From Dactylosporangium sp040689395 (GTDB lineage: Bacteria; Actinomycetota; Actinomycetes; Mycobacteriales; Micromonosporaceae), in NCBI RefSeq assembly GCF_040689395.1, contig NZ_JBFAZX010000007.1, forward strand, positions 186,001-250,000: 64,000 nucleotides of DNA, in the 5' to 3' direction. The notes beneath the pieces were generated by a model that was not told the DNA's origin, did not search any database, and saw nothing but the letters and a program-made list of their open reading frames with translations. This document shows positions 16,843 to 24,316 of the stretch, in pieces; position 1 is the first letter of the stretch, and every line of letters begins with the position of its first letter. A program made the position numbers and the translations under genes.

Positions 16843-19116
16843 CTAGGCCTGGCGTTGGTTCCTCCGAGACGCCTGCTTCGGCAGGGCGGGATCCACCGCA
16901 CGGCCGAGCCGTGTCCGCCGCGCGGCGAGGGCGCCCAGCAGGTGGGTGATCTCGGCCTCCGGCACCCCGGCGCGGATGCAGGCTCGCCGCAGCGGCTTGT
17001 CCAGCGCGCCGGGACCGGGCACGACGCCCATCACGGCCGGCCCGACACCGAGCACCGCGGCGAGCACGCTCTCCCGGCGTAGCGGCACGGGCACACCGCC
17101 ACCATCACCGCCGCTGGCGGACACCCTCGCACCGACGGAAACGGCGGTGGTGGACACGTCCGTGCCGACACTAACCGTGGTCCCGGCGGAAGCGGTGGCG
17201 CCGGTGGATGCGGCCGCGCCGGTGGACATGGCCGTGACGGCGGCCACGGCGGCTTGCCACTGGCGCAGCCGCCGCACGAGCAGGACGCCCGCGACCGCGA
17301 GGCCGGCGAGGATCGCGAGCGCGGCGGCCGGCGGCCCGATGTGCCCGCCGGCCAGGCGCGCGCACGCGAGCACCGCCAGTGTCGTGGCCACGGCCCCGGT
17401 CGCGGCGCGTGGCAGCGCCGCGACGGCGATCGGTGCCGCCGACGCCGGTGGTCGCACCTGGGCGAGGGAGAGCAGCAGCGGCGCGGCATGCGGCGGCCAG
17501 CCCCACGGGCGGGCGAGGACGTCGTCGAGCAGCCGGCCGTACGCCGTCCCCCGCGTCATGGCGAACCTCCGCCACCGGCCCGCGGCGATCGGCCCGGCGT
17601 CGCGGTCGCGCTCGGCCAGCAGGGTGGTGGCCACCGCGCGGTCGAGCTGGGCCCGGTACACCAGCGCTGGCTCCCACCCGGGCACCTCCGCGCAGCGGCC
17701 CAGCACGGCGCGGGCCACGGCCGGCTCGTCGGCGGCGCTGGCCACCGCGTCGAGGGCGAGTGGATCCCCGGACTCCTCGGCGGCCGCGATCGCCGCCGCC
17801 GGATCGCGCCGGGCGAGGAGGGTCAGCGGCGTCGAACCGGGCCGCCCGGCCGCCGCCATCCGCAGCAGCACCGACCGGGCGGCGGGCAACTCGTGCGCCG
17901 AGGACGCCCCGTCCCAGCCGCGTTTCCCGTCCCAGCCGTGGGCGGCGGGCGATCCGATCCCGCCGTGCGCGGCGGGCCGCTCGTCCGCCGAGACTGTTCC
18001 GGGCGTCCCGTCCCTGCCGTGCGCGCCGGGCGTCCCGTCCTGGCCGTGTCCTGGTGCGAATTCCCCTCCCATCGGGTCAGAGTCACACGGCAGAGGGGGG
18101 ATCACGTCGCACACCGTGTGCGAGAAATGGACACAGCGCGACGCCGAGGGCGCCCCGGGCGCCCCGTCCCCGCCGTGCGCGGCGTCATCGGCGGGCGCGG
18201 GACCGTTGGCGTCCAGGACCGGCAGCAGGGCCAGCAGGCGGGACAGCCAGCGCGCGTCGCGGGCGGCGGGTGCGCCGCCGGCGAGGGATTCGATCTCGGT
18301 GCGGGCGGCGCGGCGCACGCCGTCGTCGTCGCACACCCCGGCGGCGACGGCGGCGCGGAACAGTAGCCGGCGGTCGGCGAGCGCGGTGAGGTCGTCGATG
18401 ATCCGCCGGCGCAGTGGCCGCGTCGCGGCGGCGCAGGCGGCCACGGCGTCGGCGACCAGCCCAGCGGGCCAGGGCTGGTCGTCGCGCAGGCGGCCGGCGA
18501 GCCCCTCCCAGATCCCGTCGTCGACGGGGGCGTCGCGGCGGGGCGGGGCATCCGGGAGTACCACCGCGGGAATGTGAAAACCGGGCACCGGCTCGGCGTG
18601 CGAGAGCGTGACGATCGTCGAGGCCGGCGCGGTGCGGGCGAGCGCGGCGGGCAGCCCGGCCACGGCCGCCCGGACCGTGCCGCCGGCGTCGTCGAGGCCG
18701 GCGAGCAGGACCAGGTACCCGTGCTCGGTGGCCGTCCCGGTGACGGCCCGCAGCACCGCCCCGGCGGTCACCGGCCCGTCGGCCGCGAGGCTGGCCAGGT
18801 CGACGAGGACCGGTCGCTGCGCGACGGCCGGGTCGGCGGCGGCCCGCGCCCATGCGGCCCGCAGCAGCCACCGCAGCGGCCTCGGCCCGCCGGCGCCGGG
18901 CGCGGTGAGCAGCCACAGCCGCTCGCCGCGGCGGTCGAGCAGCGCGGCCGGGTCGACGCGCTCGCCGCCGGAGCCGAGCAGCGCCGGCGGCTCGGCCGGA
19001 TGGCCGCGGTCGCCGTGCTCATCGTGCTCATCGTGCTCATCGGGATCCGTATCGAGATGTTCGCGCGCGTACCGGCGCAGCGTGCGCTCCGCCGTGCGTC
19101 GCATCCGGCTCGGCAT
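16843..19116 (-). CDS. Degenerate NACHT-like protein with C-terminal membrane helices
   Basis: The 757-residue protein begins with a basic segment and an Asp/Glu/His-rich stretch. Residues ~60-200 resemble a NACHT NTPase: LWLLTAPGAGGPRPLRWLL stands where Walker A should be but lacks the GK[S/T], and YLVLLAGLDDAGG occupies the Walker B position. A helical region follows. A low-complexity insert (~311-406) contains palindromic repeat copy B. Alpha-helical repeats and two to three membrane helices (~560-630) come next, with a Ser/Thr/Val-rich loop before the tail. ATG at 19116 has AGAGG/GGAGG upstream. NTP hydrolysis is doubtful; the role is unknown. Confidence 0.6.
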   Translation of the reverse strand: MPSRMRRTAERTLRRYAREHLDTDPDEHDEHDEHGDRGHPAEPPALLGSGGERVDPAALLDRRGERLWLLTAPGAGGPRPLRWLLRAAWARAAADPAVAQRPVLVDLASLAADGPVTAGAVLRAVTGTATEHGYLVLLAGLDDAGGTVRAAVAGLPAALARTAPASTIVTLSHAEPVPGFHIPAVVLPDAPPRRDAPVDDGIWEGLAGRLRDDQPWPAGLVADAVAACAAATRPLRRRIIDDLTALADRRLLFRAAVAAGVCDDDGVRRAARTEIESLAGGAPAARDARWLSRLLALLPVLDANGPAPADDAAHGGDGAPGAPSASRCVHFSHTVCDVIPPLPCDSDPMGGEFAPGHGQDGTPGAHGRDGTPGTVSADERPAAHGGIGSPAAHGWDGKRGWDGASSAHELPAARSVLLRMAAAGRPGSTPLTLLARRDPAAAIAAAEESGDPLALDAVASAADEPAVARAVLGRCAEVPGWEPALVYRAQLDRAVATTLLAERDRDAGPIAAGRWRRFAMTRGTAYGRLLDDVLARPWGWPPHAAPLLLSLAQVRPPASAAPIAVAALPRAATGAVATTLAVLACARLAGGHIGPPAAALAILAGLAVAGVLLVRRLRQWQAAVAAVTAMSTGAAASTGATASAGTTVSVGTDVSTTAVSVGARVSASGGDGGGVPVPLRRESVLAAVLGVGPAVMGVVPGPGALDKPLRRACIRAGVPEAEITHLLGALAARRTRLGRAVDPALPKQASRRNQRQA
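17900..18185. repeat. Degenerate 24-27 bp tandem repeats inside the NACHT-like gene
   Basis: Imperfect units of the form GGGCGYCCCGTCCC-GCCGTGCGC recur (for example 18001-18027, 18028-18050 and 18157-18183, with weaker copies from 17910). They encode Gly/His/Asp-rich peptide repeats such as AHGRDGTPG. The palindromic repeat copy B lies between units, so the array flanks it on both sides. This region is a hinge-like insert absent from ordinary helical-repeat proteins. Confidence 0.55.
18049..18139. repeat. 91-bp palindromic repeat, copy B (inside a CDS)
   Basis: This copy matches 16733-16823 over 91 bp with six substitutions, four of them amino-acid changing in the shared minus-strand frame. 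The dyad TCGCACAC-C-GTGTGCGA is at 18107-18123 and is unchanged. The copy lies within the open frame of the NACHT-like gene, encoding about residues 326-356 (RCVHFSHTVCDVIPPLPCD...), and adds no stop codon. Confidence 0.85.
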
Positions 19117-19444
19117 CGTCCTCTGCCTCCGAACGGTGAGGGACGAGGGCACCGTCATAGTGCCGCCTGCCGTCACTACGCGTAGCGGATTCGGTGTGCG
19201 ATCCATCGATCGGGCGACCCGGCACGTCGCCCGTGGCGGGGGACGGGAGCGCAGCTCAGCGCCCCTCGCCCTCCAGGACGGCGATGCGGCCGGCCGCCAC
19301 GTGTACCGGCGAGCCCGCGAACGAACAGCCACCGCGGCGCCCGTCCCGGTGCCGACAGGAGCGACCGGCTGCAACCGCGCCGGAACCTTCGTTCCCCGCG
19401 CGCCGACTACCCTGGTCGTCGCCGTCTCCGGGAGGATCCGTTCC
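19117..19444. other. Divergent promoter region
   Basis: This 328-bp gap separates the NACHT-like start (minus) from the YcnI-like start (plus). It contains a 10-bp palindrome CTACGCGTAG at 19176-19185 and CGATCCATCGATCG nearby, both possible operators. No gene-like frame is seen. GGGAGG at 19429-19434 is the ribosome site of the YcnI-like gene. Confidence 0.4.
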
Positions 19445-20146
19445 GTGCTGATTCGCCGTTTTCTGGGCGCGCTGTCGGGCGCCCTCGCCGTGACCGCGAC
19501 CGTCGTGCTGTGCACCGCCGGCCCCGCCTCCGCCCACGTCGGGGTCAAGGCCGACAAGGCACAGGCGGGCGCGACCGACGTGACGATCACGTTCGACGCG
19601 GAGAACGAGTCCTCGAAGGCCTCGATCGTGTCGGTTCGCGTCGCCCTGCCGGCCGGCATCGCCCCGGCCGACGTCGCATACGTCTCGGGCCCGGCGGGCT
19701 GGGCGCTGACCCCGGCCGCGGACGGGTACACGGTCGCCGGCCCGGCGCTGGCGGCGAAGCAGAGCGCGCAGTATGCGGTGAAGGTCGCCAAGCTGCCGGC
19801 CGACGCCACGACGCTGTCGTTCAAGACGCTGGTGACGTACAGCGACGGCCGTGTCGACCGGTGGATCGGCATCCCGAACAACGGCGCGCAGCCGGACAAC
19901 CCGGCGCCGACGCTGACCCTCGCCCCGGCCGCCGCGGCCCCGTCCTCGGCCGCCGCGTCGTCTCCGGAGCCGGTGGCGACGGCATCGGACTCGCCGGCCC
20001 CGGCCGCCCCGGCGACCGCGGCCGGCGGGACGAGCGGCGACGGCGGCTCCGCCGCGCCATGGATCATCGGCGTGGTCGTGGTCGTGCTGCTCGCGGGTGG
20101 CGCGCTCGCCTGGCGGCTGCGCGGGCGCCGCGGCCCCGCAGAATGA
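19445..20146 (+). CDS. YcnI-like (DUF1775) copper-binding exported protein
   Basis: The 233-residue protein has a signal peptide that should be cleaved before HVGVKADKAQAGA. This leaves an N-terminal His, the expected ligand of the YcnI monohistidine brace for Cu(II). The DUF1775 domain continues with ALPAGIAPADV and GPAGWALTPAADGYTV, and ends YSDGRVDRWIG, whose Trp is conserved. A Ser/Ala/Pro linker and one C-terminal membrane helix (WIIGVVVVVLLAGGALAW) anchor it outside the cell. GTG start after GGGAGG. CopD- or Sco-type partners, common beside ycnI, are absent. Confidence 0.87.
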   Translation: MLIRRFLGALSGALAVTATVVLCTAGPASAHVGVKADKAQAGATDVTITFDAENESSKASIVSVRVALPAGIAPADVAYVSGPAGWALTPAADGYTVAGPALAAKQSAQYAVKVAKLPADATTLSFKTLVTYSDGRVDRWIGIPNNGAQPDNPAPTLTLAPAAAAPSSAAASSPEPVATASDSPAPAAPATAAGGTSGDGGSAAPWIIGVVVVVLLAGGALAWRLRGRRGPAE

Positions 20147-20175
20147 CCGGTGCGGGGCGTTGCGCGAGTGACGGC

Positions 20176-20207
20176 TTGACACCCGGCACGGCATGACATC
20201 TGTCATG
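20176..20207 (+). promoter_or_regulatory. Promoter -35 and palindromic operator of the ABC/kinase operon
   Basis: A consensus -35 TTGACA at 20176-20181 is followed by CATGACATCTGTCATG (20192-20207). That dyad has 7-bp arms around TC and overlaps the expected -10. ATGACA-N2-TGTCAT dyads suit NarL/DesR-type regulators. The ATPase gene starts 59 bp downstream. Confidence 0.5.
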
Positions 20208-20265
20208 GGGGCGCCGGTGACGTGATGCAGCCCGGGCGGGATCGATGGGCCACCATGCTGTTCGC

Positions 20266-21159
20266 ATGACGAACGAAGCAGTCCAGCTGACCGGGCTCGC
20301 GAAGCAGTTCGGTTCGGTGAGCGCCGTGGACGGCCTGGACCTCACGATCCGGCGGGGTGAGGTCGTCGCGCTGCTCGGCCCGAACGGGGCGGGCAAGTCG
20401 ACCACCATCGACATGCTGCTCGGCCTGCAGCGACCCGACGCCGGCGAGGTGCGCCTCTACGGCGAAGCCCCGGCGAAGGCCATCGCCCGCGGCGCGGTCG
20501 GCGCCCTCATGCAGTCCGGCGGGTTGCTGCCCGACCTGACCGCCGAGGAGACGGTACGCCTGGCCGCCGGCCTGCAGCGCAACCCGCGCCCGGTCGGCGA
20601 GGTGCTCGAGCGGGCCGGCGTCGCCGAGTTCGCCAAGCAGCGCGTGGCCGGGCTCTCCGGCGGCCAGCAGCAGCGGATCCGCTTCGCCATGGCCCTCGTG
20701 GCCGACCCGGACCTGCTGGTCCTCGACGAGCCCACGACCGGCATGGACGTGGAGACCCGGCGCGCCTTCTGGGCGTCGATGCGCGAGGAGACCGCCCGCG
20801 GGCGCACGGTCCTCTTCGCCACGCACTACCTGGAGGAGGCCGACGACTACGCCGACCGCATCGTGCTGCTGCGCTCCGGCCGGGTCATCGCCGACGGTAC
20901 CTCCGCCCAGATCAAGGCCGCCGTGTCCGGCCGCACCATCCGCGCCACGATTCCCGGCGCCGACCTGGCCGGCCTCGCGGCGCTGGCCGGCGTGGAGCGG
21001 GTCGAGTCCCGCGGCGACATGGTGCTGCTGCACTGCGACGACTCCGACGCGGCCCTGCGGGCGCTGCTGGCCGCCACGCCCGCCCATGACATCGAGGTCA
21101 CCAGCCGCAACCTCGAAGACGCCTTCATCGCCCTCACCGTTGCCGGGAGCATCCAGTGA
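20266..21159 (+). CDS. ABC transporter ATP-binding protein
   Basis: The 297-residue ATPase has Walker A GPNGAGKST (38-46), the signature LSGGQQQR, Walker B LLVLDEPTTG and switch His in FATHYLEEAD. A C-terminal extension typical of drug/lipid exporters with two-gene architecture (DrrA/YhaQ-like) follows. It is energised in the cytoplasm and pairs with the following permease, whose GTG overlaps its stop. ATG at 20266 is chosen over one seven codons upstream because the family begins here. Confidence 0.93.
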   Translation: MTNEAVQLTGLAKQFGSVSAVDGLDLTIRRGEVVALLGPNGAGKSTTIDMLLGLQRPDAGEVRLYGEAPAKAIARGAVGALMQSGGLLPDLTAEETVRLAAGLQRNPRPVGEVLERAGVAEFAKQRVAGLSGGQQQRIRFAMALVADPDLLVLDEPTTGMDVETRRAFWASMREETARGRTVLFATHYLEEADDYADRIVLLRSGRVIADGTSAQIKAAVSGRTIRATIPGADLAGLAALAGVERVESRGDMVLLHCDDSDAALRALLAATPAHDIEVTSRNLEDAFIALTVAGSIQ

Positions 21160-21878
21160 ACCCCACGTACATGCGGCTGGAAGCCGTCCGCCTGTTGCGC
21201 AACAAGCGCGTCGTGATCTTCTCGACGCTGATGCCAGCCCTGCTCGTGCTCATCATCGGCGGCGTGTCCGTCGGCGGCGACGCCGACGCGAAGCAGTACG
21301 TGATGGTCAGCATGGCGCTGTTCGGCGCGATGACGGCCGCGATCTCCAGCGGCGGCACCATCGCCGTCGAGCGCGGCCTCGGCTGGAACCGCACCCTGCG
21401 GCTCACGCCCCTGTCCCCGGCCGCGTACGTGCTGAACAAGGTGCTGCTGGCCCTGCTCGCCGGCGTGCTGCCGGTGGCCGTCACCTTCGCCGTCGGCGCC
21501 GCCGGCCTGCACGTGCGGCTCACCGCCGCCGAGTGGGTGCTGTGCTTCGCCGGGGCGTGGCTGTCGTCGCTGCCGTTCGCGGCGCTGGGCGTGGTCATCG
21601 GGTACCTCGCCAAGCCCGACAGCGTCCAGCAGGTCTCCGCGCTGATCAACCTGACCCTCGCCGCGTTCGGCGGGCTGTGGGTCCCGGTCAACCTGATGCC
21701 CGCCACGCTGCGGTTCATCGCGAAGCTGACCCCGTCCTACTGGACCGGCCAGGTGGCGCGCAGCCCGCTCGACCACGGCCACGTCGACGGCCAGGCGATC
21801 GCGGTGCTGGCCGGCTGGACCCTGGTGCTCGCGCTCATCGCGCTGCGCCGGTTCCGCGTCGACACCGCCCGTGCCTGA
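21156..21878 (+). CDS. ABC-2 type permease
   Basis: The 240-residue membrane protein has six hydrophobic helices and the ABC-2 pattern: a cytoplasmic N-terminus (MRLEAVRLLRNKRVVIFSTLMP), the central SSGGTIAVERGLGWNRTLRLTPLSP loop, and FGGLWVPVNLMPATLRFIAKLTPSYW before the last helix. It forms an exporter with the preceding ATPase. GTG start overlaps the ATPase stop. The substrate is unknown; association with a DesK-like kinase is typical of membrane-stress or antibiotic-detoxification modules. Confidence 0.9.
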   Translation: MNPTYMRLEAVRLLRNKRVVIFSTLMPALLVLIIGGVSVGGDADAKQYVMVSMALFGAMTAAISSGGTIAVERGLGWNRTLRLTPLSPAAYVLNKVLLALLAGVLPVAVTFAVGAAGLHVRLTAAEWVLCFAGAWLSSLPFAALGVVIGYLAKPDSVQQVSALINLTLAAFGGLWVPVNLMPATLRFIAKLTPSYWTGQVARSPLDHGHVDGQAIAVLAGWTLVLALIALRRFRVDTARA

Positions 21879-21898
21879 GCCTCGGTACCGTGTTCGAC

Positions 21899-23035
21899 AT
21901 GTCGCAGGGCCTGCCCGAGCGCCGCCCCCGGTTCTTCTGGAGCTGGTCGGCGGTCTGGCTGTTCTACATGGCGGGTCCGATCGCCGATGCCTGGCACCGG
22001 CCCGACCCGCTGCAGCGCGCCGCCGGTCTCGCCGCCGCGCTCGCCTTCTGCGCGGTCTACCTGCTCGGCTTCCTCTCGGTCCGCCGGCACTTCCGCCACA
22101 CCGCCCAGTCGCCGGCGCGGACGCGGGCCGTGCTGCGCCTCGCCGCGATGGTCGCGCTGGCCGCGGTGCTGACGGTGATCGTCGGCGAGTCCGGCCTCAC
22201 GGCGCTGGTGTACCTGTCGGTCATGGCGGTGTTCAGCCTGCCTGCCCGGGGCGCGTGGAGCTTCGTGCTGGCCTGTGCGGTGTGCGCGTTCGTGCTGCCG
22301 CGGGCGGTGCCCGGCTGGGACGGCGACATGGGCCTCACGTTCGCGGTCATGGTCGCCGCGCTGGCGGTGTGGGGCGTGACCCGCTTGGTGCAGCGCAACG
22401 CACAGCTCGCCGAGGCCCGCGAGGAGATCACCCGGCTGGCCGTCGCCGCGGAGCGCAACCGGTTCGCCCGCGACCTGCACGACCTGCTCGGCCACTCCCT
22501 CACCGTGGTGTCGGTGAAGAGCGAGCTGGCGGGCCGGCTGGTGCAGCTCGCCCCGCAGCGCGCCGAGGCCGAGCTCGCCGACATCCAGCGGCTGGTCCGC
22601 GAGGCGCTCGCCGACGTGCGCGCGGCCGTGGCCGGCTATCGCGAGATGTCCCTCGCGACCGAGCTCGCCGCCGCGCGCAGCGCGCTCGACGCGGCCGGCA
22701 TCGAGGCCGACGTGCCGGTCACCGGCGAGGAGGTCGACCCGCAGCGGCAGGAGCTGTTCGCCTGGGTGGTCCGCGAGGGCGTCACCAACGTCGTGCGGCA
22801 CAGCGACGCCAAGCACTGCTGGATTCGCCTCGGCCGCACCACCGTGGAGATCAGCGACGACGGGCGCGGCCCGGCCGGCGACGGCTCCACCGGCGTTCGC
22901 GCGGGTGCCGGTCATGGCCTCGACGGCCTGCGTGAGCGTCTCGACGCCGCGGGCTGCGCGCTGAGCGTCGGCCGGCGCGACGGCGGCGGGTTTCTGCTAC
23001 GCGCCACCGCCACCCCCTCGGCCTCGGCGTCGTGA
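21899..23035 (+). CDS. DesK/NarX-type sensor histidine kinase without adjacent regulator
   Basis: The 378-residue kinase has about five membrane helices, a coiled linker, and a HisKA_3 motif FARDLHDLLGHSLTVV with His194. A shortened HATPase domain follows (EGVTNVVRHSDAKHC, then ISDDGRGP, then GHGLDGLRERL). It completes an exporter-kinase operon that normally ends with a NarL-family response regulator. Here the next gene is an unrelated lipoprotein, so the partner must be encoded elsewhere or be lost. ATG starts 20 bp after the permease stop. Confidence 0.92.
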   Translation: MSQGLPERRPRFFWSWSAVWLFYMAGPIADAWHRPDPLQRAAGLAAALAFCAVYLLGFLSVRRHFRHTAQSPARTRAVLRLAAMVALAAVLTVIVGESGLTALVYLSVMAVFSLPARGAWSFVLACAVCAFVLPRAVPGWDGDMGLTFAVMVAALAVWGVTRLVQRNAQLAEAREEITRLAVAAERNRFARDLHDLLGHSLTVVSVKSELAGRLVQLAPQRAEAELADIQRLVREALADVRAAVAGYREMSLATELAAARSALDAAGIEADVPVTGEEVDPQRQELFAWVVREGVTNVVRHSDAKHCWIRLGRTTVEISDDGRGPAGDGSTGVRAGAGHGLDGLRERLDAAGCALSVGRRDGGGFLLRATATPSASAS

Positions 23036-23163
23036 GTCCGCGCCCAGGCCGCCGGCCTGGCCTGATCAGCCGACCGAGCCGACCGAGCCGGACGACGAAC
23101 GGCGCCTGAGCCTGCCTGGTCCGCCGATCGCCTTCCGGGTTCGTACCGGTGCAAGATCCGGCG

Positions 23164-23661
23164 GTGACCATCCGCCACCTCTCGATCACCGTCCTCGCCC
23201 TGTTCGCCCTCACCGGCTGCGGCTCCGGCGCCAATCCGGCGCAGGGCGCACCACGGCAGGTCGTGGCTCAATCGCCGTCCCCGTCTGCCGCGGACTCGCC
23301 CAGTCCGTCACCGTCACCGTCACCATCGCCGGAATCGACCTCGGAATCGGCCTCGGAATCGGCGTCGGCGCCGGCATCGCCACCGTCGCCGACCGCCACC
23401 GGGGCTGTTCCGACGCTCGCTCCGCCCGCCGTGCCGACGCCCAAGGCGACCACGAAGCAGGCCACCCCAGCGGCCACCAGGACCACGACGAAACCGCCCG
23501 CGCCGAAAACCACCCCGCCTGCCGGCGGCGGCGGAGGGCCGATCGTGCATCCGGGCGCGTTCTGTAAGCCGGAAGGCGCGATCGGCTTCACATCCGCGGG
23601 GACCAGGATGCGGTGCACGCTGAAGCCGGGCGAGAAGCAGCCGCGGTGGCGGGCGGCATGA
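23164..23661 (+). CDS. Small lipoprotein with C-terminal cysteine-pair domain
   Basis: A signal peptide with lipobox LTGC is followed by a Ser/Pro/Thr-rich linker of about 90 residues. A compact C-terminal domain HPGAFCKPEGAIGFTSAGTRMRC then carries two cysteines. That GAFC.PEGA...SAGT.M.C module recurs at the ends of exported actinobacterial proteins; its function is unknown. GTG at 23164 gives the best signal peptide; a GTG at 23149 is possible. A strong hairpin follows the stop directly, so it is monocistronic at its 3' end. Confidence 0.75.
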   Translation: MTIRHLSITVLALFALTGCGSGANPAQGAPRQVVAQSPSPSAADSPSPSPSPSPSPESTSESASESASAPASPPSPTATGAVPTLAPPAVPTPKATTKQATPAATRTTTKPPAPKTTPPAGGGGGPIVHPGAFCKPEGAIGFTSAGTRMRCTLKPGEKQPRWRAA

Positions 23662-23668
23662 CCCACAT

Positions 23669-23704
23669 CTGATATGTCCGGCGCGTCAGCGCCGGACATA
23701 TCGG
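23669..23704. terminator. Strong terminator hairpin
   Basis: A perfect 14-bp inverted repeat (GATATGTCCGGCGC / GCGCCGGACATATC) with tetraloop GTCA, extendable by two more pairs, starts within 10 bp of the lipoprotein stop. Confidence 0.75.
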
Positions 23705-23829
23705 AAGTCCCGCGAGCGGTGCGGAGGGTCAGCAGCAGCGCGGGTTGCGGCACAGGCGCATCGAGACGACCGTCAGCCAGTTCGGACGGCGCTGGCCACG
23801 CCTGCGATCCGCGTCGACCAGCCATCATG

Positions 23830-23895
23830 TTCGCCGTGATCACGGAGTGAACATGCACCAGAAGCAGCACGTTCACTCCGTGATCACGGCGAACG
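23830..23895. repeat. 24-bp perfect inverted repeat with 18-nt loop
   Basis: Arms 23830-23853 and 23872-23895 are perfectly complementary (beginning GTTCGCCGTGATCACGG). Each arm contains the shorter palindrome CCGTGATCACGG. The loop is 18 nt. There is no adjacent stop codon on either strand within 160 bp, so a plain terminator is unlikely; a mobile palindromic repeat or a binding site is more plausible. Confidence 0.75.
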
Positions 23896-24099
23896 CGTAG
23901 CGCACGAACGTCCTTGTCGCGGCGGCGTTCCCCCGCAGGGGGCTCGACGCTCCAGGTCGGCCCGGGGACCGTGCAGCCCGCTGTGCGCGGGCCGGCCGGC
24001 GGGCGGGAGGTCCCCCAGTGCCGCCGCGTGCTGTTGACGACGCCGCATGCGGGCACCTATCGGCTCAGCCGGTGCACTCCTCGGTTCGACGAGCACGAG

Positions 24100-24171
24100 C
24101 CAGTCGTCGATGTGATCGCGCGCTCGGCGCAGGTGGGACAGCAGTTCGACCGGCACGGCCACGCTCCACAA
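24100..24171 (-). pseudogene. N-terminal remnant of an AraC-family regulator
   Basis: The minus-strand frame reads WSVAVPVELLSHLRRARDHI, the start of short AraC-type regulators that lack a sensor domain (LL.HLRRARD.ID...). After DDW the similarity ends and no HTH follows in any frame before the long inverted repeat. The start would be TTG or GTG. It is probably a decayed fragment; chance resemblance cannot be excluded at this length. Confidence 0.35.
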
Positions 24172-24316
24172 TGTAGTCTCGCCGGAGCGTGACCGTTGCG
24201 CATACCGGACGTTGCCGACCTCGTGGCGGGGTGCGTCGCCCCGCCGAGTCCGTTAGCGTGGCCCGCTGACGTCGTACGCCGAGGATGTCGTACGCCGAGG
24301 ATGGGGGAGCTGGTAG

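Larger units (their letters stand above)
23705..24316. other. Rearranged intergenic stretch
   Basis: This 612-bp stretch has no intact gene. It holds a long inverted repeat (23830-23895), a probable AraC N-terminal fragment on the minus strand (24100-24171), and a 16-bp tandem duplication (24271-24286 and 24287-24302) just before the ribosome site of the deacetylase gene. Confidence 0.5.
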
